From contig CAZFVA010000002.1 in assembly GCA_964522105.1 (NCBI GenBank), positions 1 through 64,000 of the forward strand: DNA of 64,000 nt, given 5' to 3'. This document shows positions 8,527-15,547 of this stretch, in pieces; positions within the stretch are counted from its first letter, which is position 1, and every line of letters begins with the position of its first letter. The position numbers were made by a program, and so were the translations under genes. This DNA comes from JAGOFO01 sp964522105 (GTDB lineage: Bacteria > Myxococcota_A > UBA9042 > DTJE01). Under the pieces are notes generated by a model. It made no database searches, had not been told where the DNA came from, and saw only the letters and a list, made by a program, of their open reading frames with translations.

Positions 8527-9354
8527 ATGGGACTTATAAATTACAAGCCGACCTCAGCAGGCAGACGCGGGATGCAGGGCGATGATTTCGCTGACATCAC
8601 CCGCTCGACTCCTGAAAAGAAACTGACGTCAGGCCAGAGTGAAAAGGCGGGAAGAAACCATTACGGTCGAATCACGTCGAGGCACAAGGGCGGCGGACAT
8701 AAGCGCCTGTACCGCGAGATCGATTTCAAGCGCGACAAGGACGGGATTCCCGCCAGAGTCGCCACGATTGAATACGATCCGAACCGGTCGGCCAGAATTG
8801 CGCTGCTGAACTATGTGGATGGCGAGAAGCGCTACATCCTCTGTGCGGCTGGTGTAAAGGTCGGCGATATGCTGATGTCTTCGAATCATGCGGAAATCAG
8901 GCCGGGTAACTGCCTGCCTCTCAAGGGGATTCCGCAGGGTTCTCAGGTTCACAACATTGAGATCAAACCGGGGCACGGCGGCCAGCTCGTGAGGTCTGCC
9001 GGAACATACGCCCAGGTTATGGCTTTTGAAGGCGGATACGTCCTTCTTCGCATGCCATCCGGCGAACTTCGCAAGATCAGGTCGGAATGCAAGGCAACGC
9101 TCGGTGAGCTGTCGAATCATGAGCATGAGAACATGTCCATTGGAAAGGCAGGTCGTAACCGGTGGCGCGGCATCAGGCCTCAGAGCCGTGGTGTTGTTAT
9201 GAACCCGGTTGACCATCCGATGGGCGGTGGTGAAGGAAAGACGTCCGGTGGTCGTCATCCGTGCACCCCGTGGGGTAAGCCCACAAAGGGTTACAAGACA
9301 CGGCGGAATATGTCCTCCGATCGTCTTATCGTGAAGCGGCGCCCCTCGAAGTAG
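8527..9354 (+). CDS. rplB: 50S ribosomal protein L2
   Basis: One of the primary rRNA-binding proteins of the large subunit, needed for subunit association and peptidyl-transferase assembly. The 275-residue product has the N-terminal GLINYKPTSAGRRGMQ, the internal GRNHYGRITSRHKGGGHKR and the C-terminal VDHPMGGGEGKTSGGRHP with the conserved His. Length and order are normal. Confidence 0.97.
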   Translation: MGLINYKPTSAGRRGMQGDDFADITRSTPEKKLTSGQSEKAGRNHYGRITSRHKGGGHKRLYREIDFKRDKDGIPARVATIEYDPNRSARIALLNYVDGEKRYILCAAGVKVGDMLMSSNHAEIRPGNCLPLKGIPQGSQVHNIEIKPGHGGQLVRSAGTYAQVMAFEGGYVLLRMPSGELRKIRSECKATLGELSNHEHENMSIGKAGRNRWRGIRPQSRGVVMNPVDHPMGGGEGKTSGGRHPCTPWGKPTKGYKTRRNMSSDRLIVKRRPSK

Positions 9355-9367
9355 AACGGAGTAGCAG

Positions 9368-9649
9368 ATGCCCAGGTCAGTAAAGAAAGGACCGTTCATT
9401 GACAAGCATCTGGTCGAAAAGATCGAGGACCAGATTCGGTCAGGTAAAAAGCGGACTGTCAAGACTTGGTCAAGACGGTCTGTAATTCTTCCAGAAATGG
9501 TCGGCTTTAATTTTGCCGTCCATAACGGTAAGAAGTTCATTCCAGTTTTTGTGACTGAGAACATGGTTGGTCACAAGCTCGGTGAATTCGCCCCGACCCG
9601 CACGTTCCACGGGCATGCCGGTGCGGATAAAAAGGGCAAGAAGAAGTGA
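9368..9649 (+). CDS. rpsS: 30S ribosomal protein S19
   Basis: Small-subunit head protein forming a complex with S13. The 93-residue product has PRSVKKGPFIDKHLVEK, TWSRRSVILPEMVG and HKLGEFAPTRTFHGH, all family signatures. It starts 13 bases after rplB, preceded by a GGAG site. Confidence 0.97.
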   Translation: MPRSVKKGPFIDKHLVEKIEDQIRSGKKRTVKTWSRRSVILPEMVGFNFAVHNGKKFIPVFVTENMVGHKLGEFAPTRTFHGHAGADKKGKKK

Positions 9650-9660
9650 GGAAGGGCACG

Positions 9661-10005
9661 ATGGAAGATCACGTCGTCAGAGCAACTGCCCGGTACATCA
9701 AGATGGCGCCCCGTAAGGTGCGTACAGTCGCTGATGCAGTAAGGGGTAAACGGGTGGATGAGGCTGCCGCAATTCTGGGTTTCGCCCAGAGAGCCGCGGT
9801 TTTGCCCCTGACCAAGGTCATTAACACGGCGGTAGCTGCAGCGCGGCAGGCCGGGAATTTTGACCTTGATAACCTGTATATCAAGGAAATCACTGTGGAC
9901 AGGGGACCCGTTGTAAAGCGCGGACAGTCCAGAGCCCGCGGTATGGTTTTCCGGATCAACAAATTCACGAGCCACGTAACTGTGGTCCTCGGTGAACGCG
10001 AGTAG
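9661..10005 (+). CDS. rplV: 50S ribosomal protein L22
   Basis: Large-subunit protein whose beta-hairpin lines the exit tunnel near the macrolide site. The 114-residue product shows RYIKMAPRKVRTVADAVRGK and the hairpin region VKRGQSRARGMVFRI. ATG 9661 has GAGGAAGG just upstream and gives the normal length; an in-frame GTG at 9646 overlaps the rpsS stop codon and adds five residues. Confidence 0.95.
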   Translation: MEDHVVRATARYIKMAPRKVRTVADAVRGKRVDEAAAILGFAQRAAVLPLTKVINTAVAAARQAGNFDLDNLYIKEITVDRGPVVKRGQSRARGMVFRINKFTSHVTVVLGERE

Positions 10006-10014
10006 GAGGACGCC

Positions 10015-10644
10015 GTGGGGCAGAAGACGCATCCAATCGGGTTCCGTATCCCGTATATCAAGACCTGGAACTCCCGCTGGTACGCCGATAAGAACTACGG
10101 TCAGTGGATCCACGAGGATTTTCTGATTCGCAAGACCGTCAAGAAGATGATGGGCGCGGCAGGTATCTCGTCGGTGCAGATCGAAAGGACCGCTAACAAG
10201 GTCAAGGTCTACATCTATACGGCTCGTCCCGGCATCGCGATCGGTCGCAAGGGCGAGAACATCGAGACCCTCAAGAGGGAACTTGCCAAGCTGACGACCC
10301 AGGAAGTAGTGCCGTACATTCAGGAAGTCCGCAAGGCTGAACTGGATGCGCAGCTTGTTTCCGAGTCGATTGCTCAGCAGCTCGAACGTCGCGTCAGTTT
10401 CCGTCGCGCCACAAAGCGCGCCGTCAGCCAGGCGATCAAGCTCGGGGCCAAAGGTATTAAGATTCGTTGTTCAGGTCGCCTCGGCGGCGCTGAAATTGCA
10501 AGAGTGCTGTGGTACCGCGAAGGTCAGGTTCCCCTCCACACCCTGCGCGCTGATATTGACTACGGGTTCTCGGAAGCGAGCACCACGTACGGCAAGATCG
10601 GCGTCAAGGTCTGGGTTTACAAGGGCGAAGTCCTGAAGAAGTAA
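10015..10644 (+). CDS. rpsC: 30S ribosomal protein S3
   Basis: Small-subunit protein at the mRNA entry channel, part of the ribosomal helicase. The 209-residue product begins GQKTHPIGFRIPYIKTWNSR and contains the KH domain signature around RPGIAIGRKGENIE. The start is GTG at 10015 with a perfect AGGAGGA just upstream. About 56 bases separate it from rplP, one of the larger gaps in this operon. Confidence 0.97.
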   Translation: MGQKTHPIGFRIPYIKTWNSRWYADKNYGQWIHEDFLIRKTVKKMMGAAGISSVQIERTANKVKVYIYTARPGIAIGRKGENIETLKRELAKLTTQEVVPYIQEVRKAELDAQLVSESIAQQLERRVSFRRATKRAVSQAIKLGAKGIKIRCSGRLGGAEIARVLWYREGQVPLHTLRADIDYGFSEASTTYGKIGVKVWVYKGEVLKK

Positions 10645-10664
10645 GCGGTTGATCGGAATATTGA

Positions 10665-10686
10665 GGGTTTGCCCGTCAGGCGACCC
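10665..10686 (+). other. possible RNA hairpin between rpsC and rplP
   Basis: GGGT at 10665-10668 pairs with ACCC at 10683-10686 and GCC at 10671-10673 pairs with GGC at 10679-10681, leaving a small asymmetric bulge and a five-base loop. There is no U run, so it is not a terminator. It precedes the rplP ribosome site and could affect its translation. Weak evidence. Confidence 0.25.
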
Positions 10687-10700
10687 TGGGAGGTTGGGAG

Positions 10701-11117
10701 ATGCTGTCCCCATCGAGAGTTAAACACCGGAAGGTGCAGAAGGGCAAGATGCGCGGCACGGCTTACCGTGGCGCCGACGTGTCCTTCGGCGAATACGGTC
10801 TCCAGGCCACTGAGTGCGGATGGCTTACAGCCCGTCAGATCGAAGCAGCTCGTATTGCAATGACCCGTCACGTGAAGCGTGGTGGTCAGGTCTGGATTCG
10901 GGTTTTCCCGGATAAGCCGATCAGCAAGAAGCCGCTCGAAACCCGAATGGGCCGCGGAAAGGGTGCACCGGAAGAATGGGTTGCAGTTATCAGACCCGGC
11001 CGTGTGCTGTACGAGATCGAGGGTGTGGATGAAGCGACGGCCCGTGAGGCTCTTCGTCTTGCAGGCCACAAGCTCCCGATAAGCGTCAAGGTTCTGAAGC
11101 GGGGAGAGATCAGATGA
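10701..11117 (+). CDS. rplP: 50S ribosomal protein L16
   Basis: Large-subunit protein that helps position tRNA near the peptidyl-transferase centre. The 138-residue product shows SPSRVKHRKVQKG, the EAARIAMTRHVKRGG segment and RMGRGKGAPEEWVAV. Its ATG follows a GGGAG site. The stop codon overlaps the rpmC start. Confidence 0.97.
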   Translation: MLSPSRVKHRKVQKGKMRGTAYRGADVSFGEYGLQATECGWLTARQIEAARIAMTRHVKRGGQVWIRVFPDKPISKKPLETRMGRGKGAPEEWVAVIRPGRVLYEIEGVDEATAREALRLAGHKLPISVKVLKRGEIR

Positions 11118-11314
11118 AGGCCCTGAATACTGAAGAAATCCGCGCGCTGACGACCGAGGAACTGGTTCGGCGTGAAAACGAGTATCGCGAATCTTTGTTC
11201 AAGATGCGTATGAAACTCGCCACCGGTCAGCTTGCTCAAGTGTCCGAAGTGAAGGTTACGCGCCGTAATGTGGCACGCGTCCTTACCGAGATGAACCGGC
11301 GTGCCGGTAAGTGA
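11114..11314 (+). CDS. rpmC: 50S ribosomal protein L29
   Basis: Small two-helix protein at the tunnel exit. The 66-residue product has the family pattern ALTTEELVRRENEYRESLF and ARVLTEMNRR. It overlaps rplP by four bases and is followed immediately by rpsQ. Confidence 0.95.
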   Translation: MKALNTEEIRALTTEELVRRENEYRESLFKMRMKLATGQLAQVSEVKVTRRNVARVLTEMNRRAGK

Positions 11315-11322
11315 GGGTTGCA

Positions 11323-11592
11323 ATGGAAAACGCAGTTCGCAACAGGCAGAAGCGGCGGTTCAACGGAACAGTCGCGAGTGTTGCCGGTGAGAAGTCGATT
11401 GTTGTTGTTGTTGAAAGACGCTTCAAGCACAGGCTTTATCACAAGTACGTCACCACGGCCGCAAGATACATGGCTCACGACGAGAACTGTATCTGTAAGC
11501 CAGGGGACCAGGTACTGATTGAAGAGTGCCGGCCGATGTCGGCCAGGAAGCGCTGGCGTGTAGTCGTTAAGGGCAGCACGGCCGCAGCGTGA
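11323..11592 (+). CDS. rpsQ: 30S ribosomal protein S17
   Basis: Primary 16S rRNA-binding protein. The 89-residue product has NRQKRRFNGTVASV, VVVERRFKHRLYHKYV and GDQVLIEECRPMSARKRWR. ATG 11323 has GAGGG about 7 bases upstream and is preferred over the in-frame GTG at 11311, which overlaps the rpmC stop. Confidence 0.94.
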   Translation: MENAVRNRQKRRFNGTVASVAGEKSIVVVVERRFKHRLYHKYVTTAARYMAHDENCICKPGDQVLIEECRPMSARKRWRVVVKGSTAAA

Positions 11593-11604
11593 TGTGATGG
11601 TATT

Positions 11605-11621
11605 GGCCTCATAATGAGGTC
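11605..11621 (+). other. short dyad between rpsQ and rplN
   Basis: CCTCAT at 11607-11612 and ATGAGG at 11614-11619 form a perfect six-base inverted repeat around one base, with the flanking G-C and G-U pairs extending it slightly. It could be an operator-like dyad or a mere coincidence. The loop of one base is too small for a stable RNA hairpin without fraying. Confidence 0.2.
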
Positions 11622-11646
11622 AACGGTAATAAGGTCGAGGTAGACC

Positions 11647-12015
11647 ATGATCCAGAACGAAACAGGCCTCATATCGGCTGATAATTCCGGCGCCAAGCGT
11701 CTGAAAGTCATCCGTATCCTCGGTGGAACCGGGCGTCGTTATGCGACCGTCGGTGATGTCGTGGTGGCAAGTGTCAAGGAAGCGATTCCGAGAGCCAAAG
11801 TAAAGAAGGGTGACGTTGTTAAATGCGTTATCGTCCGCACGGCCAAGGAAATCGGCAGAGTTGACGGGACCTACATCCGGTTTGACCAGAATGCAGCGGT
11901 TGTCATCAATCCTGCTGGCGAACCTGTTGGAACGCGTATCTTCGGGCCAGTCGCCAGGGAACTCCGGGCGAAGCGCTTCATGAAGATCGTTTCGCTGGCG
12001 CCGGAGGTGTTGTGA
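11647..12015 (+). CDS. rplN: 50S ribosomal protein L14
   Basis: Interface protein of the large subunit, forming bridge B8. The 122-residue product begins MIQNETGLISADNSGAKRL and contains GDVVVASVKEAIPRAKVKKG and GTRIFGPVARELR. Its stop codon overlaps the rplX start by one base. Confidence 0.97.
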   Translation: MIQNETGLISADNSGAKRLKVIRILGGTGRRYATVGDVVVASVKEAIPRAKVKKGDVVKCVIVRTAKEIGRVDGTYIRFDQNAAVVINPAGEPVGTRIFGPVARELRAKRFMKIVSLAPEVL

Positions 12016-12338
12016 TGAAGAAGATTCGCAAAGGTGACGAAGTTCAGGTTCTGCGTGGAAAGGATCGTGGCCGGAAGGGCAAGGTTCTGGAAGTTCACGC
12101 TGAAGATGACAAGGCCATTGTTGAAAATCTCAACATGATCAAGAAGCACACAAAGAAATCTGCCAAAGAGACGCAGGGTGGGATCATCGAGCGACCGGCT
12201 CCCCTTCCCCTTTGTGCTCTTGCAGTGCTGAGTAAGAAAGATGGCAAGCCCGTGCGGGTCCATTTTGAGACTCGCGAGACTGCCGGAAAGGTTCGCAAGG
12301 TTAGAGTTGCAAGCCGGACCGGTGAGGTCCTGGATTAG
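12015..12338 (+). CDS. rplX: 50S ribosomal protein L24
   Basis: Assembly-initiator protein of the large subunit with a KOW motif (GDEVQVLRGKDRGRKGKVLE). The product has 107 residues. ATG 12015 sits in TGATG with the rplN stop, and GGAGGT lies 6 bases upstream; the GTG three bases earlier is less likely. Confidence 0.95.
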   Translation: MKKIRKGDEVQVLRGKDRGRKGKVLEVHAEDDKAIVENLNMIKKHTKKSAKETQGGIIERPAPLPLCALAVLSKKDGKPVRVHFETRETAGKVRKVRVASRTGEVLD

Positions 12339-12380
12339 ACGCGCCGGTTTGGCGCCATACCTGATACAGGTGGCGGAAAG

Positions 12381-12929
12381 ATGACGAACTTAGAAAAAAA
12401 GTACCTCGAAGAAGTTGCCCCGGAGCTGCAGAAGCAGTTCGGGTACGGCAACCGCTTTCAGCTCCCAAGGTTGCTTAAGGTAACCGTTAACATGGGTCTG
12501 GGCGAAGCTACCAAGAATCCAAAGGTCATTGAGACCTCTGTTGTGGAACTGACGGCGATTACCGGCCAGAAGCCGATAGTTACCAGGTCCCGCAAATCCA
12601 TCGCCGCATTCAAGGTCAGGGAAGGCAACGCCATCGGGGCATGTGTTACTCTGCGCGGTGAACGGATGTTCGAATTCCTTGATCGTCTTATGAATATTGC
12701 TCTCCCCCGTGTGAGAGACTTCAGAGGCGTTCCGACCAGGGCCTTCGACGGTCATGGTAACTACACGCTCGGCATCCGCGAGCAGATCATATTCCCCGAA
12801 GTGGACTACGATAAAATCGACAAGTTCAAGGGTATGAATATCACGATCTGCACGAGTGCAGCGAACGACGAAGAAGCGCTTGTTTTGCTTAAGGGCCTTG
12901 GATTGCCCTTCCGCAAAGCCAGCGTATAG
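12381..12929 (+). CDS. rplE: 50S ribosomal protein L5
   Basis: Binds 5S rRNA and contacts P-site tRNA. The 182-residue product shows YGNRFQLPRLLKVTVNMGLG, TGQKPIVTRSRKSIAAFKVR and LGIREQIIFPEVDYDKI. A GGAAAG site precedes the ATG. The order rplX-rplE-rpsN is the usual spc order. Confidence 0.97.
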   Translation: MTNLEKKYLEEVAPELQKQFGYGNRFQLPRLLKVTVNMGLGEATKNPKVIETSVVELTAITGQKPIVTRSRKSIAAFKVREGNAIGACVTLRGERMFEFLDRLMNIALPRVRDFRGVPTRAFDGHGNYTLGIREQIIFPEVDYDKIDKFKGMNITICTSAANDEEALVLLKGLGLPFRKASV

Positions 12930-12940
12930 GAGGATATGCC

Positions 12941-13126
12941 GTGGCAAAGAAGTCTTTAAGAGCTAAGGCGCTCCGGAAGCCGAAGTTCAAGGTTCAGGGA
13001 CACAACAGATGCCCGATTTGTGGTCGTCCCCGTGCTTATATGCGCAAGTTCAACATGTGCCGAATTTGTTTCCGGAACGCGGCCCTTCGCGGGGACCTGC
13101 CCGGTGTTATTAAGGCGAGCTGGTAG
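12941..13126 (+). CDS. rpsN: 30S ribosomal protein S14, zinc-ribbon type
   Basis: Small-subunit head protein in its short zinc-binding form (sometimes called rpsZ). The 61-residue product has two CxxC pairs, at residues 24/27 and 40/43, expected to hold one zinc ion. The start is GTG at 12941 with AGGAGGAT upstream; an ATG five bases earlier is out of frame. The zinc form means no zinc-independent change is needed here; a paralogue elsewhere cannot be excluded. Confidence 0.96.
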   Translation: MAKKSLRAKALRKPKFKVQGHNRCPICGRPRAYMRKFNMCRICFRNAALRGDLPGVIKASW

Positions 13127-13137
13127 GAGAGGCAAAT

Positions 13138-13533
13138 ATGCTTACCGATCCCATTGCTGACATGGCGACCCGTATCAGGAACGCCATCCTTGCTGGTCAT
13201 GACACGGTTGAAATGCCGTCGTCGAAGCTGAAGGCGGGGATTGCCGCTTTGCTTAAGAAGCAGGGTTTTGTAACCGATTATTCAGTCATTGATGACCAGT
13301 TGCAGGGCATCCTGAAGATCTACCTGAAGTACAAAGGCCCGCGTGACAACGTGATTCTCGGGATTAAGCGCGAAAGCAAACCCGGTCGTCGTGTTTATGT
13401 GGGTAAGGACGCAATTCCGAGTATCCGCAGGGGCCTCGGTATTGTTGTCATGTCAACCCCTCAGGGGCTGATGGTCGGAGAAGAAGCCAGAAAGCGTGGT
13501 GTCGGTGGCGAAATGCTGCTGTCCGTCTGGTGA
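13138..13533 (+). CDS. rpsH: 30S ribosomal protein S8
   Basis: Central-domain 16S rRNA-binding protein and, in enterobacteria, the translational repressor of the spc operon. The 131-residue product begins with LTDPIADMATRIRNA and ends with GEEARKRGVGGEMLLSVW, both conserved. An AGGAGAGG site precedes the ATG. A stable hairpin follows the gene, before rplF. Confidence 0.97.
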   Translation: MLTDPIADMATRIRNAILAGHDTVEMPSSKLKAGIAALLKKQGFVTDYSVIDDQLQGILKIYLKYKGPRDNVILGIKRESKPGRRVYVGKDAIPSIRRGLGIVVMSTPQGLMVGEEARKRGVGGEMLLSVW

Positions 13534-13540
13534 TGTGATT

Positions 13541-13563
13541 TCGGTCCGACCTGGTCGGACTGA
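13541..13563 (+). other. stable hairpin in the rpsH-rplF spacer
   Basis: GTCCGAC at 13544-13550 and GTCGGAC at 13554-13560 are perfect inverted repeats around a three-base loop. Three more pairs, one of them G-U, extend the stem to ten base pairs (13541-13563). No U run follows, so a terminator is unlikely. The spacer of about 80 bases is large for this operon. A processing site, attenuation element or ribosomal-protein binding site is possible. Confidence 0.5.
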
Positions 13564-13614
13564 ATAGAAGGTCGAATGTATTGAATTGCATCGACCGGAA
13601 ATTCGGAGGGCGCC

Positions 13615-14154
13615 GTGTCCAGAATTGGTAAAAAGCCTATACCGATCCCGGCAGGGGTTGAGTTGAAGGTAGCGGGTAATGATGTTTCCGTGAAGGGTCC
13701 CCTTGGAACCCTGGCCCGGCCCATCATTGGCGCGTTCGTTAAGATCGTTGATAAAGAAGTCATCGTTGAACGTAATGACGATCTTCCGAACGGCGACGCT
13801 ATGCACGGTCTGTCCAGGACCCTCGTGGCCAACATGGTTGAAGGTGTCAGCAAGGGTTTTTCAAAGACTCTTGTGATTACCGGAACCGGTTACAAGGTCG
13901 AAGCGGGCGGTCGTGGGTTGATCTTCAACCTCGGTTACTCGAATCCTGTGGATTTTCCGCTTCCTGCCGATGTAACGGCCAAGGTAGGCGAGAAAAATAT
14001 TAAGGTTACGCTTACGAGTATTAATAAAGAATCACTCGGAGACGTGGCCGCCAAGGTTCGCGCTCTGCGGCCCGTCGAGCCCTACAAGGGTAAGGGCGTG
14101 GCTTATGAGGGCGAGGTTATCAGGCGTAAGGTCGGCAAGGCCGGCGCTAAATAA
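13615..14154 (+). CDS. rplF: 50S ribosomal protein L6
   Basis: Large-subunit protein near the GTPase-associated centre. The 179-residue product starts SRIGKKPIPIPAGVEL and ends with RALRPVEPYKGKGVAYEGE followed by the conserved basic tail. The start is GTG 13615 with GGAGGG upstream. Confidence 0.97.
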   Translation: MSRIGKKPIPIPAGVELKVAGNDVSVKGPLGTLARPIIGAFVKIVDKEVIVERNDDLPNGDAMHGLSRTLVANMVEGVSKGFSKTLVITGTGYKVEAGGRGLIFNLGYSNPVDFPLPADVTAKVGEKNIKVTLTSINKESLGDVAAKVRALRPVEPYKGKGVAYEGEVIRRKVGKAGAK

Positions 14155-14170
14155 GCGGTGGAGGCTTAAC

Positions 14171-14545
14171 GTGGAAGTTCGTACCGCAAAATTGAGAATG
14201 GCCGCGCGGCTGGCTCGTAAGGTTCGCATCCGTAAAAAGATCAGCGGAACTGCCGAACGCCCGCGTCTTGTGGTTTTCCGGAGTGGCAGACACATCGATG
14301 TTCAGGTGATCGACGACCTTGAGGGCCATACCCTCGCGGCGGCGTCCACCCTGTCCAAAGAGATTCGTGAAGAAATTCAGCCTCTGGCCAAGAAAGAACA
14401 GGCTAAGAAGGTCGGGTTGTTAATCGCGGATCGCTGTAAGGCTAAAGGCATCGAGACAGTTGTCTTTGACCGCAATGGGTTTTTGTATCATGGGCGGGTA
14501 GCTGCTTTGGCCGATGGCGCCAGAGAGGGCGGCCTGAAATTCTGA
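14171..14545 (+). CDS. rplR: 50S ribosomal protein L18
   Basis: 5S rRNA-binding protein. The product has 124 residues with RKKISGTAERPRLVVFRSGR and the ending VVFDRNGFLYHGRVAALADG. GTG 14171 is preferred: GGAGG lies about 8 bases upstream, whereas the longer in-frame start at 14105 would overlap rplF by 50 bases and lacks conservation. Confidence 0.94.
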   Translation: MEVRTAKLRMAARLARKVRIRKKISGTAERPRLVVFRSGRHIDVQVIDDLEGHTLAAASTLSKEIREEIQPLAKKEQAKKVGLLIADRCKAKGIETVVFDRNGFLYHGRVAALADGAREGGLKF

Positions 14546-14560
14546 TCCGGAGGTGACGTC

Positions 14561-15064
14561 TTGAGCGCCGAAGAACACACCCAGGAGAAACTGGATTTCT
14601 CCGAACACATTGTTCATATTGGCCGAGTCGCTAAGGTCGTCAAGGGCGGTCGCAGGTTTTCCTTCGCGGCCCTGGTGGTGATCGGCAACGGTGAAGGCCT
14701 GGTAGGTTATGGGCTTGGAAAGGCTCTGGAAGTCCCCGAGGCAATCCGCAAGGGTGCTGACAGGGCCCGCAAAAATATGATTATGGTTCCCGTCATTGAC
14801 GGAACCGTTCCCCACGACGTCGTGGGTCATTATGGCGCGGGAAGAGTCCTTATCCGCCCCGCCGCACCCGGTACCGGTGTTATCGCGGGTGGTGCGGTCA
14901 GGGCCGTTCTTGAGGCTGCGGGAGTCAAAGACGTTCTTACGAAGGTCCTTGGTACTCGTAACCCCCATAACGTGGTGCGTGCGACAGTGCATGCTCTGCG
15001 TAGCCTCATGTCTCCCGAAGTCGCTCTTGAACGGCGCGGTCTCGGAGGTAAGGAGGTAGCGTAA
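14561..15064 (+). CDS. rpsE: 30S ribosomal protein S5
   Basis: Small-subunit protein of the mRNA entry channel, involved in accuracy. The 167-residue product has RVAKVVKGGRRFSFAALVV, GLGKALEVPEAIRKG and the C-terminal rRNA-binding region. The start codon is TTG at 14561, unusual for a ribosomal protein, but a near-perfect CCGGAGGTGA lies just upstream. The rpmD gene that usually follows is absent; rplO starts on the last base of this stop codon. Confidence 0.96.
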   Translation: MSAEEHTQEKLDFSEHIVHIGRVAKVVKGGRRFSFAALVVIGNGEGLVGYGLGKALEVPEAIRKGADRARKNMIMVPVIDGTVPHDVVGHYGAGRVLIRPAAPGTGVIAGGAVRAVLEAAGVKDVLTKVLGTRNPHNVVRATVHALRSLMSPEVALERRGLGGKEVA

Positions 15065-15528
15065 TGGCAAATGAATTATCAAGCTTGAAGCCCATCCCGG
15101 GCTCTACAAAAAATCGCAAGCGGGTTGGCCGTGGTGTCGGTTCCGGACTGGGTAAAACCTCCGGTCGCGGCCACAAAGGTCAGGGATCCCGTACTGGTAA
15201 AGGTCAGCCGGCTTATTTTGAAGGCGGCCAGATGCCACTTCAGAGACGCCTTCCGAAGCGCGGCTTCAGATCATTGAATCACAAGGACTACGCCGTAGTT
15301 AATCTTGGTGATTTGAACCTGTTTGATGACGGCGCGAGCGTTGATACGTCGGCACTGATGGCGGCCGGTCTTGTTCGCAAGCTCGGATACGGCGTCAAGA
15401 TCCTTGCAAAAGGTGACCTGACAAAGAAGCTCGACGTGGTGGTCCATGCCTTTTCCGTCTCGGCAAAAGACAAGATCGAGAAGGCTGGCGGAACTATCAG
15501 GCTCGTTACGGAAGACGCCGGCGCATAG
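15064..15528 (+). CDS. rplO: 50S ribosomal protein L15
   Basis: Large-subunit assembly protein with an extended Gly/Arg/Lys-rich N-terminus (KRVGRGVGSGLGKTSGRGHK) that penetrates 23S rRNA. The product has 154 residues. It begins in TAATG with the rpsE stop, a strong sign of coupling, and is followed by secY 19 bases later. Confidence 0.97.
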   Translation: MANELSSLKPIPGSTKNRKRVGRGVGSGLGKTSGRGHKGQGSRTGKGQPAYFEGGQMPLQRRLPKRGFRSLNHKDYAVVNLGDLNLFDDGASVDTSALMAAGLVRKLGYGVKILAKGDLTKKLDVVVHAFSVSAKDKIEKAGGTIRLVTEDAGA

Positions 15529-15547
15529 TCCGGTGGAGGAATGACCC

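Noticed and set aside
8629..9564. Long minus-strand frame of 311 codons opposite rplB and rpsS
   Set aside because: It is exactly antisense to two conserved ribosomal genes and has no recognisable motif or ribosome site; a codon-bias shadow.
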